This document shows positions 16,434 to 25,243 of a stretch of DNA of 64,000 nucleotides, one piece after another. Position 1 is the stretch's first letter. Every line of letters begins with the position of its first letter. Source of the stretch: Bacteroidales bacterium (GTDB lineage: Bacteria; Bacteroidota; Bacteroidia; Bacteroidales; Bacteroidaceae); NCBI GenBank assembly GCA_004557035.1, contig SFFB01000004.1, positions 1 through 64,000 on the forward strand, given 5' to 3'. The notes under the pieces were generated by a model, which made no database searches, was not told the DNA's origin, and was given only the letters and a program-made list of their open reading frames with translations. Made by a program: the position numbers and the translations under genes.

Positions 16434-18287
16434 TCACGAAAATGGGAAAAGCAACGGCAATACCACGACCATAACGATGCCCATTATTATTTGTAGGGGC
16501 AGGCCCACCTTGACGTAATCTATGGGGCGGTATCCGCCGGCCGACATCACCAGCGCATTGGGTGGAGTGGAGAAAGGAGAGGCGAAACACATACTGGCCG
16601 CCACCGTCACGGCCATCAAAAAGGGCAAGGGACTCAAACCCTGTGCCTGAGCGGCCGTGAGAGCAATGGGGGCCATCAAGACCGCCGTCACGGTGTTGGA
16701 GATAAAGAAGGTGAGGAGCGAGGTGGCCAGATAGACCGCAATCATCAAGGCATAGGGTCCGTTGCCGAAGACAGAGACGAGAGAGTGTGAAATCACGTCG
16801 GACGCACCCGTCTTCTGCAAGGCCGTAGACATAGGCAACATCGTCGCGAAAAGCACGATGCTTTCCCAGTTTATGGCCCTGTAGGCCTCGGCCATACCTC
16901 TCACGCAGCCCGAAGCGACCATAGCCACAGCAGCAAGCGTCACGGCCGTGACGGGAGCGACGGGAATGGAGTCGACTGCCATCACGACCACCATCACCGC
17001 CATGATGAGCGCCGCCAAAGGTGCCTTGTAGTCGTGGGTGACGCGGCGAGCCGCCTCTGTCGGGCTTCCCATTACCACCCACTCGCTCTCACCACCGCGT
17101 TCGAGGCGGGCAATGTCTTTCCAAGCCCCGCAAGCCAAGATGATGTCAGACTGACGCAGACTGATGCGGTCGATGTCGGTGAGCAGATAGCGCTCGTAGC
17201 GGCGTATGCCAATCACATTCACTCCGAAACTATTGCGAAAATCCACCTCACGTATGGTCTTGCCGGCCAGGGTGGTGGAGGGGAGCAGCAAGATTTCGGC
17301 CATACCCACGTCGTAGAAATGCAATTCGCCGGGCGTGCCTTGCTGTGGTTCGAGATGCAGTTGAAGTTCTTGTGTCATTCGGACCACGTCTTCTTCGGCC
17401 CCGGACACGTAGAGTATGTCCCCTTCGGCAAAGGCCACATCACCGAGAGCGGAATATTGCTCAATCTTGGGTGAAAGCAGCAATCCGGTGCGGCGTTTGC
17501 GGCGCAGCTCCATCACGTTGACGCCAAAGCGTCCGTGGACGTTGAGTTGCTTGACCGTCCTGCCTATCACCGGCGAACCCTCGCCGACGCGCAACACGGC
17601 GAGTTGCACGTCAAGGCGGTATTCGGCCACAAGCTGTTCGGGGCTCTTATACCCTGTGTTGGCCTGGTCTTGCCGGCCTTCTTTTTTGGTGAGAAAACGT
17701 TTGGACAGGGGCAGCAGGCAGACAATGCCTACAATGATACACACGATGCCGACAGGCGTGAAACTGAAAAAGCCCAACTCAGACGCGGCGTGTCCGGCAC
17801 CGGTGTAAGCATCGCGTACAATAAGGTTGGGCGGCGTACCGATAAGGGTGAGCATACCGCCCATGCTTCCGGCAAAGGCCAGGGGCATGAGCAGGCGCGA
17901 CGACTGTATGCCGGCGGCGCGCGACATACTCACCACGATGGGCAGCATCAAGGCCACGGTGCCGGTGTTGCTCACAAAAGCACCTACCAGCGACGTGGCC
18001 AGCATAATCAAGACGAAAAGCCTTGTTTCGCTACGGCCGGCCAGCGACACAAGGCGGCTGCCCACCATGCCGGCCAGGCCTGTGGAAAAGATGCCGGCGC
18101 CCACGATGAACAGGCCCGCCATCATGATGACGATGGGGTTTGAAAAACCGGCCAGGGCCTCATCCGGCGTGAGTGTGCCACTGAGAACGAGTGCCAAAGC
18201 GGCACAAATGGCGACCAAATCAGCGCGAATGCGGCCCGTGACAAAGAGCAAGGCTGATATGGCCAAGACGATGAAAGTGATGGTCAT
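16434..18287 (-). CDS. SLC13/ArsB-type anion permease with RCK_C (TrkA-C) domains
   Basis: The 617-residue membrane protein belongs to the SLC13-like group of sodium-coupled or anion transporters. Transmembrane blocks flank a soluble middle with two TrkA-C-like domains (about residues 200-390, with VGEGSPVIGRTVKQL and LLPSTTLAGKTIREV). Transport signatures are SNTGTVALMLP near residue 107 and IGTPPNLIV near residue 150 in the first half, and SNTVTAVLMAP in the second. The substrate could be sulfate, dicarboxylates or another anion; the sequence does not decide. The SIMPL gene lies 27 nt upstream on the same strand. Confidence 0.88.
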   Translation of the reverse strand: MTITFIVLAISALLFVTGRIRADLVAICAALALVLSGTLTPDEALAGFSNPIVIMMAGLFIVGAGIFSTGLAGMVGSRLVSLAGRSETRLFVLIMLATSLVGAFVSNTGTVALMLPIVVSMSRAAGIQSSRLLMPLAFAGSMGGMLTLIGTPPNLIVRDAYTGAGHAASELGFFSFTPVGIVCIIVGIVCLLPLSKRFLTKKEGRQDQANTGYKSPEQLVAEYRLDVQLAVLRVGEGSPVIGRTVKQLNVHGRFGVNVMELRRKRRTGLLLSPKIEQYSALGDVAFAEGDILYVSGAEEDVVRMTQELQLHLEPQQGTPGELHFYDVGMAEILLLPSTTLAGKTIREVDFRNSFGVNVIGIRRYERYLLTDIDRISLRQSDIILACGAWKDIARLERGGESEWVVMGSPTEAARRVTHDYKAPLAALIMAVMVVVMAVDSIPVAPVTAVTLAAVAMVASGCVRGMAEAYRAINWESIVLFATMLPMSTALQKTGASDVISHSLVSVFGNGPYALMIAVYLATSLLTFFISNTVTAVLMAPIALTAAQAQGLSPLPFLMAVTVAASMCFASPFSTPPNALVMSAGGYRPIDYVKVGLPLQIIMGIVMVVVLPLLFPFS

Positions 18288-18314
18288 AGGAGTCTGCGGT
18301 GTGTAAGTATGGAA

Positions 18315-19019
18315 TTATGATTTCAAAAAGAAAACGACGTTGGTGACCACGCGCACGGTTTTGATATAAGGCGTGTATTCGTCGCGGTCTTCAATTTCAA
18401 AATAGCCCTGAGTAGCCTCCTTGATTTTGCCCAGTTCGCTCTCGGAGTCGTCGGCAAACTTCTGCGCGGCGGCCCGGGCGTCGATGGTGGCGGCCTTAAT
18501 CATTTCGGGTTTGATTTTGTTGAGCTCGGTATATTCATATTTGATGCCTTCGCCGTAATCGGCAGGCGGGATGGCCACACCAACCTTGAGCAGTTCGCCC
18601 ATACGATTGACGAGCTGGCGCACGATGTCGACTTTGTCAGACGCCACGGTGACGGTGCTTTTCACGTTATAGCGGCTTGTGATCTTGGCTTTGTCGGTCC
18701 AGCGGTCGGTCTGGAGGTCTTCAATCTCGGGCGAGTTGAGGCTGATGTCGGTGTCGGTGAGTCCGTTGTCTTTGAGAAACTTGACAATCTTGGCATTGGT
18801 GGCGTTCACCTCGGCATAGATGCTTTGCAGGTCGTTGCCTGTGGTCTTGTAGGTGATGGGCCAGACCACGTGATTGGCTCTGACTTCTTGTTCGGCCAGA
18901 CCACGAACCGACACGACACGGTCGCGCGCGGCGATTTCCTTGATTCCTGAACTCACAAAAAGGCCGGCGAGGGCCACGCCTACGGCCAGGATGGCCGCTC
19001 CTATCCAACGGGTTTTCAT
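18315..19019 (-). CDS. SIMPL domain (DUF541) exported protein
   Basis: The 234-residue protein has an N-terminal membrane anchor or signal (WIGAAILAVGVALAGLFVSSGI) and a SIMPL domain, beginning with RDRVVSVRGLAEQEVRAN. The family is periplasmic and poorly understood; members have been linked to oxidative stress tolerance and, in eukaryotes, to a signalling adaptor. It heads a probable two-gene transcript with the SLC13-type permease, driven by the promoter at 19084-19115. Confidence 0.85.
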   Translation of the reverse strand: MKTRWIGAAILAVGVALAGLFVSSGIKEIAARDRVVSVRGLAEQEVRANHVVWPITYKTTGNDLQSIYAEVNATNAKIVKFLKDNGLTDTDISLNSPEIEDLQTDRWTDKAKITSRYNVKSTVTVASDKVDIVRQLVNRMGELLKVGVAIPPADYGEGIKYEYTELNKIKPEMIKAATIDARAAAQKFADDSESELGKIKEATQGYFEIEDRDEYTPYIKTVRVVTNVVFFLKS

Positions 19020-19083
19020 ACGCTTATTTTATTAAAGATGATAATAGTGCAGAAAGATTAAGTCAAAAGTCTGACATTCGTTG

Positions 19084-19115
19084 CAAAGTTAGGCCGCATG
19101 AAAGGTCTCGACAAA
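19084..19115 (-). promoter_or_regulatory. Promoter of the SIMPL-permease transcript
   Basis: Minus strand: TTTG at 19112-19115, 20 nt, then TAACTTTG at 19084-19091. This is a full Bacteroidota promoter about 65 nt before the SIMPL start. Confidence 0.75.
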
Positions 19116-19208
19116 AGATTTAGGCCCAATAATCGTTAACGCCGTGAGATTTTGTGGGAAAAGCGAGTGTGGCAGTGAGCGACGGGTGCATATACCAAAG
19201 TCGTGGTA

Positions 19209-19239
19209 TTGCGGCGTGGCGTCAAAGCGGCTAACTTTG
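19209..19239 (+). promoter_or_regulatory. Promoter of cysK
   Basis: TTG at 19209-19211, a 20-nt spacer and TAACTTTG at 19232-19239, 40 nt before the cysK ATG. It is divergent from the SIMPL promoter. Confidence 0.75.
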
Positions 19240-19278
19240 CACTCAGAAACCACACAAACCAAACAACACATTAAAACC

Positions 19279-20226
19279 ATGAGCAAGATTTACAAAAGCC
19301 TTACCGAATTGGTGGGTCGCACCCCGTTGCTGGAAGTGACGGGCGTGGAGCAAGCACTCGGTTTGGAAGCCCGTCTGCTGGTCAAACTGGAATATTTCAA
19401 CCCCGGCGGCTCGGTGAAAGACCGCGTGGCGCTGGCTATGATAGAAGAGGCCGAAAAGAGCGGCAAACTGCAAAAAGGTGGTGTGATTATCGAGCCCACG
19501 AGCGGCAACACCGGCATCGGTCTCGCGTGGGTGGCAGCCGTCAAGGGCTACCGCATCATTTTGACGATGCCCGAGACAATGAGCGTGGAGCGCCGCAACC
19601 TGTTGCGTGCACTGGGTGCAGAACTGGTCTTGACGCCGGGCTCAGAGGGTATGAAAGGGGCCATCAAGAAGGCCGAAGAACTCCGTGAGAGCCATCCGGG
19701 AGCCTTCATTCCCCAGCAGTTTGAAAATCCGGCCAACCCGGCTATCCATGAGCGCACCACGGCCGAAGAGATTTGGGCCGATACCGACGGTGAAATCGAC
19801 ATTTTTGTGGCGGGCGTAGGCACTGGTGGTACGGTGAGCGGAACGGCTCACGGACTGCGTCGACACAAGGCCGACCTCGAGGTCTATGCCGTCGAACCGG
19901 CCTCGTCGGCAGTCTTGTCGGGACAGGCTCCGGGCGCGCACAAGATACAAGGCATTGGCGCCGGCTTTGTTCCCGCCAACTTCGACGCCGCAGCCCCCAC
20001 TGCCATTCTGCCCATAGCCGACAACGACGCCATTGCGGCTTCGCGCCTGCTGGCCCAAAAAGAAGGCCTGCTGGTCGGCATCTCGTCGGGTGCAGCCCTG
20101 AGTGCCGCCATCGGACTGGCCAAGAAACCTGAAAACAAAGGCAAAACCATCGTGGCTCTGTTACCCGACACGGGCGAGCGCTACCTCACGACGGTGCTCT
20201 ATGCCTTCGACGACTATCCCGTCTAA
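19279..20226 (+). CDS. cysK: Cysteine synthase A (O-acetylserine sulfhydrylase)
   Basis: CysK makes L-cysteine from O-acetylserine and sulfide with PLP. The 315-residue protein has the family length. The PLP lysine lies in NPGGSVKDRVA, the substrate loop is TSGNTGIG, and the phosphate-binding loop is VGTGGTVSG. SSGAALSAA near the C terminus also fits. I chose ATG 19279 (MSKIYKSLTELVG), which lies 40 nt after a strong promoter; an in-frame extension to 19144 would contain that promoter. The serine acetyltransferase partner is encoded separately at 6552-7445. Confidence 0.96.
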   Translation: MSKIYKSLTELVGRTPLLEVTGVEQALGLEARLLVKLEYFNPGGSVKDRVALAMIEEAEKSGKLQKGGVIIEPTSGNTGIGLAWVAAVKGYRIILTMPETMSVERRNLLRALGAELVLTPGSEGMKGAIKKAEELRESHPGAFIPQQFENPANPAIHERTTAEEIWADTDGEIDIFVAGVGTGGTVSGTAHGLRRHKADLEVYAVEPASSAVLSGQAPGAHKIQGIGAGFVPANFDAAAPTAILPIADNDAIAASRLLAQKEGLLVGISSGAALSAAIGLAKKPENKGKTIVALLPDTGERYLTTVLYAFDDYPV

Positions 20227-20249
20227 TGTTTTAATCTTCCCGCAGTTTT

Positions 20250-20867
20250 ATGTTTGTCATTGCCGATAACCAAGTGCTCACCGCCATAGGATTTGAGCGG
20301 CTGCTGAGCGGTGAGGAAGTGCGCCATGCCGCCAACCGCCGCGAGTTGGCGGCTCTGCTTAGCGCACACCCCACGGCGGGCGTCGTCTTGGACTATGGGC
20401 TGTTTGACTTTGAAGGACTGCCGGGACTTTTGGTGACCATCAGGCGTTTTGCCGCAGCCCGTTGGCTGATGGTGGCCGCTGAGTTCAGCCGCGACCTGCT
20501 GCTGTTGCTCTCGGGCGAAGAGCGGGTGAGCTTTCTGGCCAAAGACAGTGCCGCCGACCAACTGCACAGTGCCATCGAGGCCTTCAAGCGCGGCGAGCGC
20601 ACGGTTGGCCAGTCGGTGGCCGAGCAGCTTTCGGCACACGCCCCCACAGCCCCCGACCGCCTCACGCCTGCCGAGACAGAGGTGCTGCGGCTCCTCGCCT
20701 GCGGCATGACTGCACGCGAAATTGCCGAGGCGCGCCACACGAGTTTCTACACGGTGACGACGCACAAGAAAAACCTTTTCCGCAAATTGGGCGTCTCAAC
20801 GGCCTACGAGGCCACGCGCTACGCCATCAGAGCCGGCCTGGCCGACCCGGTGGAATATTACATATAA
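20250..20867 (+). CDS. LuxR/NarL-type response regulator-like transcription factor
   Basis: The 205-residue protein has an N-terminal receiver-like domain and a C-terminal LuxR-type helix-turn-helix (LTPAETEVLRLLACGMTAREIAE, split here as LTPAETEVLRLLA and GMTAREIAEARH, with TVTTHKKNLFRKLGV as recognition helix region). The receiver keeps an acidic pocket (ADN at 5-7), a likely phospho-acceptor Asp in VVLDYG and a Lys in FLAKDS, but the usual Thr/Ser position appears to be Ala (LMVAAE). No sensor kinase is encoded nearby. It follows cysK by 23 nt and may share its transcript; a terminator follows at 20888-20921. Confidence 0.85.
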   Translation: MFVIADNQVLTAIGFERLLSGEEVRHAANRRELAALLSAHPTAGVVLDYGLFDFEGLPGLLVTIRRFAAARWLMVAAEFSRDLLLLLSGEERVSFLAKDSAADQLHSAIEAFKRGERTVGQSVAEQLSAHAPTAPDRLTPAETEVLRLLACGMTAREIAEARHTSFYTVTTHKKNLFRKLGVSTAYEATRYAIRAGLADPVEYYI

Positions 20868-20887
20868 AAGGTGTGATAGAATGAATG

Positions 20888-20921
20888 AAAACGCCTCGGG
20901 CCTTTCGGCTTGAGGCGTTTT
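20888..20921. terminator. Bidirectional terminator
   Basis: AAAACGCCTC (20888-20897) pairs with GAGGCGTTTT (20912-20921), with T residues on both strands. It separates the LuxR-type gene from the convergent DUF3109 gene. Confidence 0.85.
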
Positions 20922-21012
20922 TGACTTGTGACGGCCGGCCGTTTCCGACCGTGCGGATGTGTTTTGGTGAAAAATCTTCTTCTTGGTTCAGCAGCGTTTT
21001 GTCGCACGTGGG

Positions 21013-21612
21013 TCAGAACCCCAGGCTTTTGGCCACTTCGACGAGTTCGTCATACCATGCTTCGCCAAAGCGGCGCACCAGTGGCTCGCGCAGGAACTTG
21101 TAGAGCGGCAAGCCCAGTTCGCGTCCCTTCTTGACAGCCGGTTGGCAGACGCTCCAACGATGATAGTTGAGGGCGGTGAGACCGTGTGAGAGGCGTTTCT
21201 CGCGTATGGGATAGAGGCTGCACGAGATGGGTTTGCACCAGGCGGTTTTGCCCTCGCGGTAGGCGCGCTCGGTGGCGCAGAGGCAGCAGCCGTGGGCGTC
21301 GTAGCAAGTAAAGACACAGTCTTTGCCGTCGACTATGCTCGTGACAAGGTCGCCGTCGCGGTCGGTGTAGGCCACGCCCTGACGGTCAATGACGGCCTGG
21401 GCTGCGGCTCCGAGTTGAGGCCAAACGGCGTCGAGCACGTTTTCAAGTTCGCCCACCTCGTCAAGGCTAAGCGGAGCACCGGCATCGCCTTCGACACAAC
21501 AGATTCCGCCGCATACGTCGAGGTCGCAGCAGAAACACTGGGTGAGGATGTCGGAAGAGAAAATCACGTCGCCCACTTGCAGAATGGGCGGAATGGCATT
21601 TTGATGGTCCAT
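21013..21612 (-). CDS. DUF3109 family Cys-rich protein
   Basis: The 199-residue protein matches the DUF3109 family, which is widespread in Bacteroidota and of unknown function. Cysteines cluster as CFCCDLDVCGGICC near the N terminus, then CVFTCYDAHGCCLC and CKPISCSLYPIR in the middle, suggesting zinc or iron-sulfur binding as in the related YkgJ-type CxCC proteins. The gene lies 14 nt downstream of ung on the same strand, so the two are probably co-transcribed; whether they share a role is unknown. Confidence 0.88.
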   Translation of the reverse strand: MDHQNAIPPILQVGDVIFSSDILTQCFCCDLDVCGGICCVEGDAGAPLSLDEVGELENVLDAVWPQLGAAAQAVIDRQGVAYTDRDGDLVTSIVDGKDCVFTCYDAHGCCLCATERAYREGKTAWCKPISCSLYPIREKRLSHGLTALNYHRWSVCQPAVKKGRELGLPLYKFLREPLVRRFGEAWYDELVEVAKSLGF

Positions 21613-21626
21613 GAAAGGATGAGCGT

Positions 21627-22289
21627 TTACCAGTCAATGGGTGTTTGACCGTGGGCACGGAGATAGTCGTTGGCCCGTGAGAAATGGTGGTTGCCGAAAA
21701 AGCCGCGATGGGCCGAGAGCGGCGACGGATGGGGCGAAGAGAGCACGAGATGCCGCGCAGGGTCTATCATGTCGCGCTTGCGCTGGGCATAACTGCCCCA
21801 AAGCATAAAGACCACGTGGTCGCGCTCGGCGGCGACGTGACGGATGGCGGCGTCGGTGAAGGTTTCCCAGCCATGGCCGGCGTGGGAGGCGGCTTGGTGG
21901 GCACGCACGGTGAGAGTGGCGTTGAGCAGCAATACGCCTTGGCGGGCCCAGCGACGCAGACTGCCGCTCGGCGGAACGGGACGGCCCAGGTCGTCACTGA
22001 TTTCCTTGAAAATGTTGACCAGCGAAGGCGGCATCTTCACCCCTTCGGCCACAGAGAAACAGAGTCCCTCGGCCTGGCCCGGCTCGTGGTAGGGATCTTG
22101 ACCGATGATGACCACCTTGACCGCCTCAAAGGGGCAAAGGTCAAAGGCATTGAATATGTCGGCACCCGGCGGATAGCACGGACCGGCCTTGTATTCGGCC
22201 CTCACAAAGTCGGTGAGAGCTTGAAAATAGGGGGCGTCAAACTCGTCTTTGAGACGGGCGGCCCACGAAGGGTCTATTCTGACTTTCAT
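21627..22289 (-). CDS. ung: Uracil-DNA glycosylase (family 1)
   Basis: Ung removes uracil from DNA and starts base-excision repair. The 220-residue product has the catalytic water-activating motif GQDPYH, the uracil-binding segment LLLNATLTVR, and the DNA-intercalation loop HPSPLSAHRGF. I chose ATG 22289 (MKVRIDPSW), the standard family beginning; an in-frame extension to 22373 adds an Arg-rich stretch unlike the family. Confidence 0.96.
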   Translation of the reverse strand: MKVRIDPSWAARLKDEFDAPYFQALTDFVRAEYKAGPCYPPGADIFNAFDLCPFEAVKVVIIGQDPYHEPGQAEGLCFSVAEGVKMPPSLVNIFKEISDDLGRPVPPSGSLRRWARQGVLLLNATLTVRAHQAASHAGHGWETFTDAAIRHVAAERDHVVFMLWGSYAQRKRDMIDPARHLVLSSPHPSPLSAHRGFFGNHHFSRANDYLRAHGQTPIDW

Positions 22290-22432
22290 GTGGCGGTGTG
22301 GCTGTGGTCTATGCTGCAAAAATACAGATAAGCGGCGAGACAGCCAAAGGGTCACGGGCGGCCGACGGCGCACACGGGGTTTGTCTTTTGGCAGACGGCG
22401 CGGAAGGGGTAAATTGCGGTAAAGAAAGAGAG

Positions 22433-22457
22433 AGAGGTCCGCTCAGGGCCTCTTTTT
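22433..22457 (+). terminator. Orphan terminator-like hairpin
   Basis: AGAGGTCC (22433-22440) pairs with GGGCCTCT (22446-22453) around GCTCA, followed by seven T residues. The nearest plus-strand gene ends 1.5 kb upstream behind its own terminator, so it may end an unannotated small transcript. Confidence 0.65.
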
Positions 22458-22477
22458 TTGGCTTTCAGCGATTTACG

Positions 22478-22509
22478 GGCATAAGGACAGTTTTCCCTGT
22501 CCTTATGCC
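22478..22509. repeat. Dispersed element, copy 3, as a perfect 13-bp inverted repeat
   Basis: GGCATAAGGACAG (22478-22490), TTTTCC, then CTGTCCTTATGCC (22497-22509). The arms are the same core as the 21-nt direct repeats at 278-332, 9203-9259 and 42418-42468, but facing each other. It lies 20 nt beyond the orphan hairpin at 22433-22457. Confidence 0.8.
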
Positions 22510-22876
22510 AGAAATTTCTCGGCCTATTCCCGCACGGTCGAAACGGCTTTGAAGCGATTTTTTGCCGGCACGAAGGGGCTTTTTTCAGTATCCCACCGGC
22601 CGAAAATTTTATTATTGCATTGACAAACAGGTATTTAGAATAGGGTGGAAGATTTGGATGGCAGATTTTAACCTTTACGGGAGTTTTTGTCAAACAAACT
22701 GAATTGTCTTAAAACATCTTGCGACGGCGTCACGCAAGGCCCCGTCATCCGAACAGCGTTGGCCCCGGCGCAAAGTCCCTTCCAGACAGCCTTAATTCCG
22801 GCAGAACAAAAGACGGAAAGGAGCAGGCAAAAGGCGTTTTTCTTATATAAGATGAGTGTAGGCGCATTTTTTTTCC

Positions 22877-22884
22877 TACTTTTG
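22877..22884 (+). promoter_or_regulatory. -7 promoter element of topA
   Basis: TACTTTTG matches TAnnTTTG and lies 22 nt before the chosen topA start. The -33 region is weak. Confidence 0.55.
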
Positions 22885-22905
22885 CGGGCAAAATCAAAAA
22901 ACACG

Positions 22906-25233
22906 ATGCAGAAAAACTTAGTTATCGTCGAGTCTCCGGCCAAAGCCAAGACCATCGAAAAGTTCCTCGGAGAGGACTTCAAGGTCATGTCGAGCTTCGG
23001 ACACATCCGCGACTTAAAGAAAAAGAACTTTGGGGTAGACTTGGACACGTTTCAGCCCGAATACGAGATACCCGCAGACAAGAAAAAGGTGGTGGCCGAC
23101 CTGCGCTCACAGGCCAAGAAGTCAGAGACCGTTTGGCTGGCTTCCGATGAAGACCGTGAGGGAGAAGCCATTTCGTGGCACTTGGCCGAGGTGTTGGGCC
23201 TTGACCCGCAAAGCACCCGCCGCATTGTGTTTCACGAAATCACCCGTCCGGCCATCACCGAAGCCATCAGTCATCCGCGCCATATCGACCTGAACCTCGT
23301 CGACGCGCAGCAGGCCCGTCGTGTGCTGGACCGCCTGGTGGGTTTCAAACTCTCGCCGGTGCTTTGGCGCCGCGTGCGTCCGAGTTTGTCGGCAGGTCGC
23401 GTGCAGAGTGTGGCCGTCAGACTCATCGTGGAGCGTGAGCGCGAGATTGAAGCCTTTCAGACCGAAGCCTCCTATCGCGTGACGGCGCTGTTCATCACCG
23501 CCGAAGGCAAAGAACTCAAGGCCGAACTCAACCACCGCTTCAAGAACGAACAAGAAGCCACCGACTTCCTCGAAAAATGCAAGACGACAGACTTTGTGGT
23601 GAGCAACGTGACCACGCGCCCCACCCACCGCACACCGGCGGCGCCTTTCACCACCTCGACCCTGCAACAGGAAGCTGCCCGCAAACTGGGCTATCCCGTG
23701 GCGCTGACCATGCGCATTGCCCAAGGACTCTATGAGTCGGGACTCATCACCTATATGCGTACCGACTCGATGAACCTCTCAGGGCTCTGCCTCTCGGCCT
23801 GCGGACAGGTTATCGCCGAAAAGATGGGCGATAACTATCACAAGCGCCGCCAATACCACACCAAGTCGAAGGGAGCGCAAGAGGCTCACGAAGCCATCCG
23901 ACCCACCGACATGCGGCGTGAAGCCATTGCCGGCACTGCGCAGGAGAAGCGGCTCTATGACCTCATCTGGAAACGCACACTGGCCTGCCAGATGGCCGAC
24001 GCCGAACTCGAAAAGACCACCATCACCATCGATTTCGACGGCGACGAGCGCCACTTCATCGCCACCGGCGAGGTGGTGCGCTTTGACGGTTTCCTGAAAG
24101 TCTACCGCGAAAGCGTGGAGGGCGAAAACGAAAACGAAGAGACCGAAGGCCTGTTGCCCACAGTGGCCGAAGGCGAACAACTGAAACGCCAAACCATCTG
24201 TGCCCAAGAACGCTTCACGGCCGCTCCGGCACGCTACACCGAAGCCTCGCTCGTGCATAAACTCGAAGAACTCGGCATAGGCCGCCCGTCAACTTACGCC
24301 CCCACCATCTCGACCATCCAGCAGAGAGAATACGTGACCAAAGGCGAAAAAGCCGGCGAGACACGCCACTGCCACGTGATGACGCTCAGCGGCCATCATA
24401 TCACGCACGAGCAAATCGAGGAAAAGACACCTACGGAGAAGGGCAAACTGCTCCCGACCGACATCGGTACGGTGGTGAACGACTTCTTGCTTGCCAATTT
24501 CCCCGAAATCATGGACTACAACTTCACGGCCAACGTGGAGAAAGATTTCGACGCCGTGGCCGACGGCAAAAAAGAGTGGACCTCGCTCATCAAGCATTTC
24601 TACGACGGCTTTGAGCCGCAGGTGGAAAAGACCTTGGCCGAAAAGACCGACCACAAAGTGGGCGAGCGCGCACTGGGCACCGACCCCGTGAGCGGCAAGG
24701 CCGTCTCGGTGAAAATTGGCCGTTTCGGCCCCATGGTACAAATAGGCCAGGCCGGCGAAGACGAGAAACCGCGCTTTGCCACCCTACCGCCCGAAATGAG
24801 CATTGGCGCCATCACACTCGAAGAAGCCCTCGAACTCTTCAAACTCCCCCGCACCGTCGGCACGTTTGAGGGACACGACGTGGTGGTCAACACCGGCCGC
24901 TTCGGCCCCTATGTGGCCCACAACAAGAAATTTGTCTCGCTGCCCAAGGGCGAAGACCCCATGAGCGTAGACCTGGACCAGGCCATCGCCCTTATCAAGC
25001 AAAAACGTGAGGCCGAAGAGAAGAGCCACCTCAAACGCTTTGACGAGGAGCCGGAACTGGAAGTGAGAAGTGGCCGTTTCGGTCCTTATATCGCCTATAA
25101 AGGCACCAACTACAAGATACCCAAAGCTATAGCCGCCCGCGCCGCCGAACTGACACTCGAAGAGTGCCATAACATTATCAAACAGACGCCCGAAAAGCCC
25201 GCACGTGGACGCAAACGCCAAGCCGCCTCATAA
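22906..25233 (+). CDS. topA: DNA topoisomerase I
   Basis: TopA relaxes negative supercoils by a type IA single-strand passage. The 775-residue protein starts MQKNLVIVESPAKAKTIEKF (TOPRIM domain) and has the acidic triad in ASDEDREGEAISWH. The active-site tyrosine lies in GLITYMRTDS. The C terminus carries repeated topoisomerase C-terminal modules (GRFGPMVQIG, GRFGPYVAHN, GRFGPYIAYKG) in place of classic four-cysteine zinc fingers, as in other Bacteroidota. I chose ATG 22906, directly after a -7 element; an in-frame extension to 22687 would span that promoter. aroK follows after 10 nt. Confidence 0.96.
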   Translation: MQKNLVIVESPAKAKTIEKFLGEDFKVMSSFGHIRDLKKKNFGVDLDTFQPEYEIPADKKKVVADLRSQAKKSETVWLASDEDREGEAISWHLAEVLGLDPQSTRRIVFHEITRPAITEAISHPRHIDLNLVDAQQARRVLDRLVGFKLSPVLWRRVRPSLSAGRVQSVAVRLIVEREREIEAFQTEASYRVTALFITAEGKELKAELNHRFKNEQEATDFLEKCKTTDFVVSNVTTRPTHRTPAAPFTTSTLQQEAARKLGYPVALTMRIAQGLYESGLITYMRTDSMNLSGLCLSACGQVIAEKMGDNYHKRRQYHTKSKGAQEAHEAIRPTDMRREAIAGTAQEKRLYDLIWKRTLACQMADAELEKTTITIDFDGDERHFIATGEVVRFDGFLKVYRESVEGENENEETEGLLPTVAEGEQLKRQTICAQERFTAAPARYTEASLVHKLEELGIGRPSTYAPTISTIQQREYVTKGEKAGETRHCHVMTLSGHHITHEQIEEKTPTEKGKLLPTDIGTVVNDFLLANFPEIMDYNFTANVEKDFDAVADGKKEWTSLIKHFYDGFEPQVEKTLAEKTDHKVGERALGTDPVSGKAVSVKIGRFGPMVQIGQAGEDEKPRFATLPPEMSIGAITLEEALELFKLPRTVGTFEGHDVVVNTGRFGPYVAHNKKFVSLPKGEDPMSVDLDQAIALIKQKREAEEKSHLKRFDEEPELEVRSGRFGPYIAYKGTNYKIPKAIAARAAELTLEECHNIIKQTPEKPARGRKRQAAS

Positions 25234-25243
25234 ACCGCACGCC

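Larger units (their letters stand above)
22290..22905. other. Gene-free region between ung and topA
   Basis: No credible gene is visible. The stretch contains a plus-strand terminator-like hairpin with no plus-strand gene before it (22433-22457), the inverted-repeat copy of the dispersed element (22478-22509) and the topA -7 element (22877-22884). Confidence 0.65.
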
